Shown here one piece after another: positions 46,476-64,000 of a stretch of DNA of 64,000 bases (position 1 is the first letter of the stretch; each line of letters begins with the position of its first letter). The notes beneath the pieces are model-generated. The model saw only the letters and a list, made by a program, of their open reading frames with translations, was not told where the DNA came from and searched no databases. The translations under genes and the position numbers were made by a program. The DNA is from Hypomesus transpacificus (lineage: Eukaryota; Chordata; Actinopteri; Osmeriformes; Osmeridae): positions 14,341,420-14,405,419 of the forward strand of contig NC_061077.1 in the NCBI RefSeq assembly GCF_021917145.1, written 5' to 3'.

Positions 46476-46686
46476 GTTTTGGTTTTTGTCTTTACCTAAT
46501 TATTACCAGTGAAAATTACCCAGTAATAACCAGCAAGTTCGTATTTAGTTAATGGGTAAATACTTCAAATTTTCTCTGTATTTACCACCTTGGTTCCAAT
46601 CGGTAACACCCAATAATACACTAAACATACCCTTTATTTTCTACGGAAATACTTAGTACTTAGGGACTGTAAAAGGAAGGGTTACC

Positions 46687-49600
46687 AAAAAAAAGAAGAT
46701 GCTTATGTGTGTTTGAGTGTCATTCAAGGGGGCACTTTGCAGGATGAGTAGGACTCATCTGAGCTGAGACTAAGTGCATCGGCCATAGAACAGTACAGGG
46801 GAGAGGAAGAAAAAAGGATTTGAGGGACTAAAGCTGAGAGCTGCCAACTTCAAGCATAACAACTATCAGTCGCCACCATATTGTGACTTTCCAATACTTA
46901 TTGTTCATTTTTAATTCCAAAAGCACAATTATATATTAAGCTCTTAAAATACTGTTTTGAACTGATTTTGGAAGCTGTGAGAGAGTTAATGATACATCAC
47001 AAATTCGTACTTGTTGGTTGGGGAAAAGATGACAATGTGTAGAAACATGACGCCTTTTAACACTTCTTCTATTCAATGAACAGTAGAATCAACATCAGTG
47101 GCTTCTAATTCTACTCACACGAGCATGGCAGTCATTCTCTCTGTACCATTATCCCAGCCCTCAGGCTTAGTCAGGGTTTCAACCAGATAAGCTGAGTCAG
47201 AGCATGGTGCTTCCCTATGGGGTCGCCCCCCCAACCCCCCACCACCACCCGTCAGCCACACCCCCCACCTCTCTCCTCACATCACCCTTTCCTCTCATCC
47301 CGTACCCTTATCTCCTCTCTCACACTTGCCACTCTTTCTTCTTTTCGCCCCTTTCAGCTCTCCCCCCTCTCTTTTTCATATGAACTACTTACTCTCACCT
47401 TTCTATCAACTTTCTTCTCTCATCCCTTCACTCTTCTGTCTCTTCCCTCCTCTGCCTTCCCCCCCTCTCTTTTCCCCTGCCAGTGAGATCAGAGAGCTGG
47501 CTCCCAGCACCTGGAGAACAGGGGTAATCCATGGAGTACCTGAGACGCAGGCGGCAGTCACAGCAGTGGGTACAGGACAGCTGGCACAGCAGGCACTGCA
47601 GACCCATGCTGGCCTGTTGCAAACATGCCTCTCAACGCAGCCCAGTTTGTTTGTGTAACAGTGATGTACTGTATCATTCTTTTCTCCTAAGTAGCCCAAT
47701 AGCGTGTTCCATTGTTTCACACAGCATCTCAATGCATGCAGTGAAATCACTAACATATCCCTACCACTTTCATTTACAAAGTTGTTTTTCTATAATTAAT
47801 GTGTTGGTATGGGGAAAAGGCTGTTCTCACAGAGCAAAAAGTTAATATGATTCATTCTGTCTGACTTGAAATTTTAAAATACACTGATTGTTCCCCCCAC
47901 TTTGCTAAAACAACATAAGGGGCCATCCTTACCCACATAACAATTATGATAAGGTTTGAAAATTCGACCAGAATCTTTTTTTTTTAAGTCACTAACAGTG
48001 CAAGTATAAAAGTTAAAGTTTGATAGCTAAAAGGTAAGTTACGTAATATTTTATATATACATATGGTATACTATGTATTGTATACATGTATTGTATTGGT
48101 AGAGAGGTGAGAATAACAATGTTACACAAAATGTCTTAGTTGCAATGCTAGTACCCACAGCTTTACTGTAATATAAGCAAACAGTCCATCATACCATTTG
48201 AGTCTGTCTCTGTAAATATAACCATTAAACTCTTGGTGTTATTCCAAAAATTATATTTTATGTCTAGATGCCTAACCCACATACAACAGCCTCTATCACA
48301 CTTCCCTGCTAATGGCAAGCAAAGCCCTCATGAGTTTTTGGAGTGATTTGGATGTGTACTCTATTTGTCAGGCGGTGGCGTAAGTGGCACGTAAATGGGC
48401 ATTTTAAGGGACAGCATTAAATTGTTAATGGTGCTTGTGTGGTCTTGGGGGAGTATTGAGGAGTAAATGGTTCGCTGAACCAGCATAGTGCAAGAGGTTG
48501 AGAGAAACCCAAAGTTTTGAATGTGTATTTGTAAAATACCACACAAGGATATTAGGTTATTAGATTAGGATTCCAGAAGCTTTGCTACTAACCTCTTCAC
48601 CCTGGGAAACAATTGCCACATTGCTGCTACCAAACTGTGAGACCATTTCAGTGCACAGGAGCAGGGTGCTGACACGACACAAAGGATAAGCAGTCTTGGT
48701 TGGCTGCCAGGTCAATATTGGGTCATCCCTTTGTAAGTACAGAGAAAGTAGCGGTTGAGATCATCGATCAGGTCCGATGGAGCACATTCACACCTCTTCC
48801 TACACCAGCCTCTCTCGAGGCAACTTAGTGTTCAGAATTTCACCCAGAGGCAATCATTATAACAGTCCCTACAGAGCAGTTTGGCCATTGAGATAATTTA
48901 CTCCTACATGGTGCTTTTTATTCCCATTCATTAGAAACATTATCTGTAATTTGATAATATCCATTGTTTTGAATTATCTACCTGCAACCTTAAATTGAGC
49001 CTAATTCTCAGTCTCACTGTTAGAATTAGATCTAGAACTTCACTGCAGATGTACTTAAACACAATTTGCAGGTCTTTTGAGAGATGATGGGATACAACTT
49101 TATAGATATATTAATTATATTAATTGCCTCTACTAATTTGAGAATGCTGCACACATAATTGAATCTTTTTTCAAACCTGTGAACCAGTCTCAACCCAATG
49201 ATCCAACAATCTGGTTTGAAGCTTTGACCTTTTGCAACAATATGGTCATGTGGCAGAACAAGATTGTTAACCCTAAGCTTTCATTCAGCATTACTTTTGT
49301 TGCTCGGATTCAATACAAGATCACCCTAGAGTTAATGAGCCCTAAAATCAGCATTAACTACTTCCTTAATCCCCTCCGGCAACAAGACTTCAGGAATTAC
49401 TGGCTCAAAACAAAACTGGAACATGATCATTCTGTCTCATTTGCTACCTATTCTGTTTCCACCCATTCTTTAGTAATTATTCAGTGGCTTCATTGTGGGT
49501 GGCAGTGGCGGCAACCAATTGGCTGGTAATTTATAGCTCAAGCAGTTGTCGCTCTCCCCCAGGTGGACAGCTTGACTAGTCAGCAATGCATTACATAAGG

Positions 49601-52600
49601 CTGAGAAAAACACAACTTTGAACCCAACATGCAGAGACACACTCATTGGTTGAAGGCCGCACATGAGTGTGGAACATATTCAAATATGTCAGGAAGAAAT
49701 ACCTCTTGTAAAAGGGACAGGATTCATCACAATGGTATGTCAATGATACGAACGATATTCTGCGTTTTTCGAAAAACGGACACATGGGAACGCCCTTGTC
49801 TCCGTGGAACGCCCTCTACAAGCTCTACGTCAGCCCTCGGAGAGCCTCGGAGAGCTTGACGTGCACCTCCTGAATTTTCTAGCTACGGAGAGCTACAGAG
49901 ACCCCCTTGGTCAGTATTAAGAATCGAATGGGTCAGGAGCGGGGTTGCCGTGATAGCAGGACGAACAGAATCCGTTGAGCGCCATTGCTTGTAAAGTTTT
50001 CACAATTCATATTTCAGCTAAACAGTAGCACCCACAGCCTACGGAGATCCATAAACGCTATCTATCCGTCCATATCCGTGCGTATCCGTGCCCCGCCCAT
50101 CCGTAAACGGAGACGCAGAAGCATATTTCGGCCGGAAGATTCCCTTCAAAGCATCTTGCCATAAGCCATAAGTACAATCTTGATGTTGTCTTTGTTTGTT
50201 AACTCCATGCTAAATAAAAACCATAGTTTCAATTCTGCAAAAGTTGTCATTGTTTATTAATCTTTAGTTAAGGCAATCCATTACAAAGCATTTCACAAAC
50301 CACAGTATAACGACAATCATGTCCAACATCTGGTTTGGAAATTATACAGCATGCAGGAAAAGAGACCAAGAGCAGTTTGTAAACAACTCAAGTATAAATA
50401 TGACAAGTGACAAGAGGGGCAACCAAGATGACTTGAAAGGGAATGAAAAGAAGAGAGTCGTGGAACATGCCGGATTAACTGCCAATCCTAAAGATCATCC
50501 TAAAGCAACACATGACTAAAGTAGCAGGATGTCTTAGAGAGTTTCATTTAAGATGAAGGGAGAAACCTGCTGCCATTTTTGGCACAAACATGCACATTTT
50601 CTAAAGAGTCCAAGTGCAACAGAACATCTTTTGGCACTGGATACAAAGTCCACTATTTATACGGGGCTTATGGACACAGTCAGTTTCCAATGAAACTGTT
50701 CTAATTTGGTACAGCAATACAGGTGAACAATCTTGTAACAACCTTCTATTCAAGGGATATAAACAAACAACAACAACAAAAACAGTTGTTTCGGGTATAT
50801 CAAATCATTAGTATTTGTTTATGTTGTAAATAAATCACACTATTTTTAATTAGATAAAAAAGAGCATTAGGATACCATATTTGTGTCAAGCCAAGGAGAT
50901 GGGACATCCAGAACTATGTGAAAGGATTCAGAAGGTTCTCTCATCAAATGCCTCCTCCTTTTCCAAAATGTTCATGCATTCCATGAAGAAATGTCTACAA
51001 CTGTTGTAAACAATGGTTGACTTATAGGTTTTACAACAAATACTTTGCATTTGTCTAGCAAGTTACTTCGGTAGACATCGTCCAACTCTATTAGCAAGCT
51101 GTATTGCATTTATCTATAGTCCTCAAACATGTACATAACACACAATACCAATATGCAATGAATGAATCTGTTGTTTGCAACATTGAACATACTGAACGGA
51201 ATTATTGTCATAGTTGTGATTACGTTCAGTGTTGTTGCTTAAACAAAACCTGGCTAAATTCAATTTAGATATGCAAGTGTCGATACAGTAGGCACATTTG
51301 GAAAAAGATATTCGGTTATGTCTGGACTACTCGTGAAATTCTACATTGTGTGCATGACCAATTGATTGTAATTCAAAAAAAATACTTTAAATACTGAAAC
51401 ACAAAATAATTGCAGTCATGAACCCAACAGGTGCTCAGGAATGAACACAAAAAGGATATGTCTAAAATTCGGTAAAATTCCTAAATTATAACATATGCAG
51501 ATTTTGTCTACATATGTTATAATCATGGGGAACAACTATCCATAGAAACTGTGCAGTTGCAGTTAGCATAACATTTTTAAGAAAGATGATTTTGCATTCT
51601 AATAGTGGGCTCCCCAGAAAAAAACCCTACCACAGTATGGAAAGTCGCAAAAGTCAAACAAGAGGTTGTGTTTATACATGTTTTCTGGTCTACACAGCCA
51701 AAAGGAATGCCATGAATGCCACGTATAGATTAATCTTTGTGTCTAATGCAAGTAGGGTATATGACTGGATTAGATAATACTGTTACATTTGATCTTAATT
51801 TAGTAGTCAAGTAGTCTGGAAGACATTTTATGATACAAAGCTATTCAAAACAGTGCAGTCCTTTCCAGGACCTCTATTGTGGTAGCTGTAAGGGTGACTT
51901 TTTGTTCTGAACTCTATCTTGTTATAATGATCTTTGTGCTTCTTATTTATTACTGTTGGTAGTGCATTTTGTTTTTGGAAAAAGTTGTTGAATTTGATTT
52001 TTTTTTGTTGATAAATGAGCATATCATTACATACTGAAACATGATCCTCTGCATACTGTAGACTAAAGGCTACGGTCAATAGTGTAAATCATTATTGATC
52101 AATAACAACTATGACTAAATTCTCTATCACTCGTTTTTATAATATTCTCAAAAGTAAAAAAAAAAAGATATTTTAGCACTGATTTGAAAATAGTATGGAA
52201 ATATATTTGGGAAAATAGGATTTTAGATCCCAGACATGAATAAATAGTTGTTTTTACAATAAATACATAAATAAATAAGCATACAGATGATTTCCCTATT
52301 CCAACACACACCAATTCCAAACGGTATCATATCCACAAACATGATACACACTGGCACATTCTAATATATTGATATCGTCCCCACTAGAAGGGTATGCGAT
52401 CCACCACGTTACCATTTTGACAGCAAACACCTAATATCCCTCTGTAACACACTGCTTTTCGTCTCTGCCTTTTACTCCTCATGTTCTTCGCCTCTCAGCT
52501 CTGTGTGCAACCTGCAGACAGAATGCTCAAAAAGGAGAAACTCCCTGATCTTCAGCTTCAGCTGGTTTGCCCATATTCAGACCCGCTCTCCCTCCCTCCC

Positions 52601-52861
52601 CCTCCCAGAAGAAGCAAAATGTTGCTCCGAAAACAAAGTGGAGTCTTATTAATCTGTTCGACATCACAACCAAATAAATATTAACGAAGGTGCCTCCAAG
52701 TGTTTCATTTCTCAATAAAAGTGGGCTCAGGGTGGGGGGGGACATCTAGGACTCAAGGGGTTCGTCTGGCAGTGCCCCCCCCCGCCCCTCCCACCTCACC
52801 TTCCTGTCCCTCCTCCTCCTGCTCTTTCCCCTTCCTTCCACCACCATGGGTTGGGTTGGTC
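46687..52861. other. Gene-poor region downstream of the copine
   Basis: No gene recognised. A C/T-rich low-complexity stretch covers about 47220-47480. A MITE copy is listed separately (49740-50132). The 3' UTR of the minus-strand copine should occupy the part adjoining 52861, but its end cannot be placed. Confidence 0.5.
49740..50132. mobile_element. MITE-like copy of the 21546/55764 family
   Basis: Carries the inverse of the 55764 end (taaacggagacgcagaagcatatttcggcc, about 50103-50132), the ttcatatttcagctaaacagta block and, at the other end, aaaacggacacatgggaacgccc. No coding capacity. Confidence 0.6.

Positions 52862-64000
<11,139 letters not shown>

Larger units (their letters stand above)
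38620..46686. mobile_element. Large inverted-repeat element, non-autonomous, with nested insertions
   Basis: The ends are ggtaacccttcctt (38620-38633) and its inverse aaggaagggttacc (46673-46686). Left arm pieces 38620-38988 and 43195-43720 correspond, inverted, to the right arm 45130-46686. Shared blocks include gtaatattgggta-type repeats, taaatacgaacttgctggttattactgg, tttatcgatgatggccatac, accatatcctttgtaac and aataaacacaaacttgg. The left arm is interrupted by about 4.2 kb (38989-43194, including the fold-back at 39440-41455) and the right arm by a MITE (45851-46472). The central spacer, 43721-45129, shows no recognisable gene. The flanks are A-rich, so no target duplication could be called. 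Class unknown. Confidence 0.7.

Noticed and set aside
47217..47658. Ser/Pro-rich frames near 47.2-47.7 kb as a gene
   Set aside because: C/T-rich low-complexity DNA; overlapping frames on both strands and no splice or domain support.

Overview
The window is eukaryotic and looks like a ray-finned (teleost) fish chromosome. It has spliced vertebrate genes (dclre1b/Apollo and a copine), a tRNA-derived teleost-type SINE, Tc1-like, hAT-like and Harbinger-like remnants, a gamma-type endogenous retrovirus and large tandem satellite. Nothing prokaryotic is visible. I could not pin the species.

Layout. (1) 1-5938: satellite of about 198-bp monomers arranged in higher-order units; the same satellite resumes at 17049-18080. 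(2) Between the two satellite blocks lies about 11 kb of foreign DNA: a defective endogenous retrovirus (about 5939-14839, no 5' LTR, 3' LTR present). Its env region is split by a 1,571-bp element with 74-bp terminal inverted repeats (TIRs), a 5-bp target duplication and internal minisatellites. (3) 18081-21545: nested small DNA-transposon remnants. (4) 21659-31497: the main find, a 9.84-kb DNA transposon with about 718-bp TIRs and a perfect 6-bp target duplication. It carries two convergent, apparently intact spliced genes: a 727-aa HECT-type ubiquitin-ligase-like protein with two C2HC zinc knuckles (+ strand), and a 480-aa HTH plus DDE integrase-like transposase (- strand). Both genes start with the same first exon and promoter region because these lie inside the TIRs. 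It was inserted into an older MITE-like element that ends near 32760. (5) 33408-35474: dclre1b (Apollo/SNM1B), four coding exons, complete. (6) 38620-46686: a large inverted-repeat element, itself hit by a nested insertion that includes a roughly 2-kb fold-back palindrome and, in the other arm, by a 622-bp MITE with a TAA duplication. (7) 46687-52861: gene-poor, one MITE. (8) 52862-64000: the 3' part of a copine gene (closest by eye to CPNE5/CPNE8) on the minus strand. Six coding exons are visible and the 5' part lies beyond the window; its introns hold SINE, Tc1, LINE, hAT-like and MITE copies.

How parts relate: the host genes are dclre1b (DNA interstrand-crosslink and telomere-end nuclease) and the copine (calcium-dependent membrane binding), which are functionally unrelated. 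In the 9.84-kb transposon the integrase-like protein is the presumed transposase, and the HECT protein is a second gene expressed from the mirror-image promoter. This may explain why HECT-domain 'G2/M phase-specific E3 ligase-like' genes are so numerous in fish annotations. All exon structures were read by hand from splice sites and frame continuity; no alignment or database search was run.
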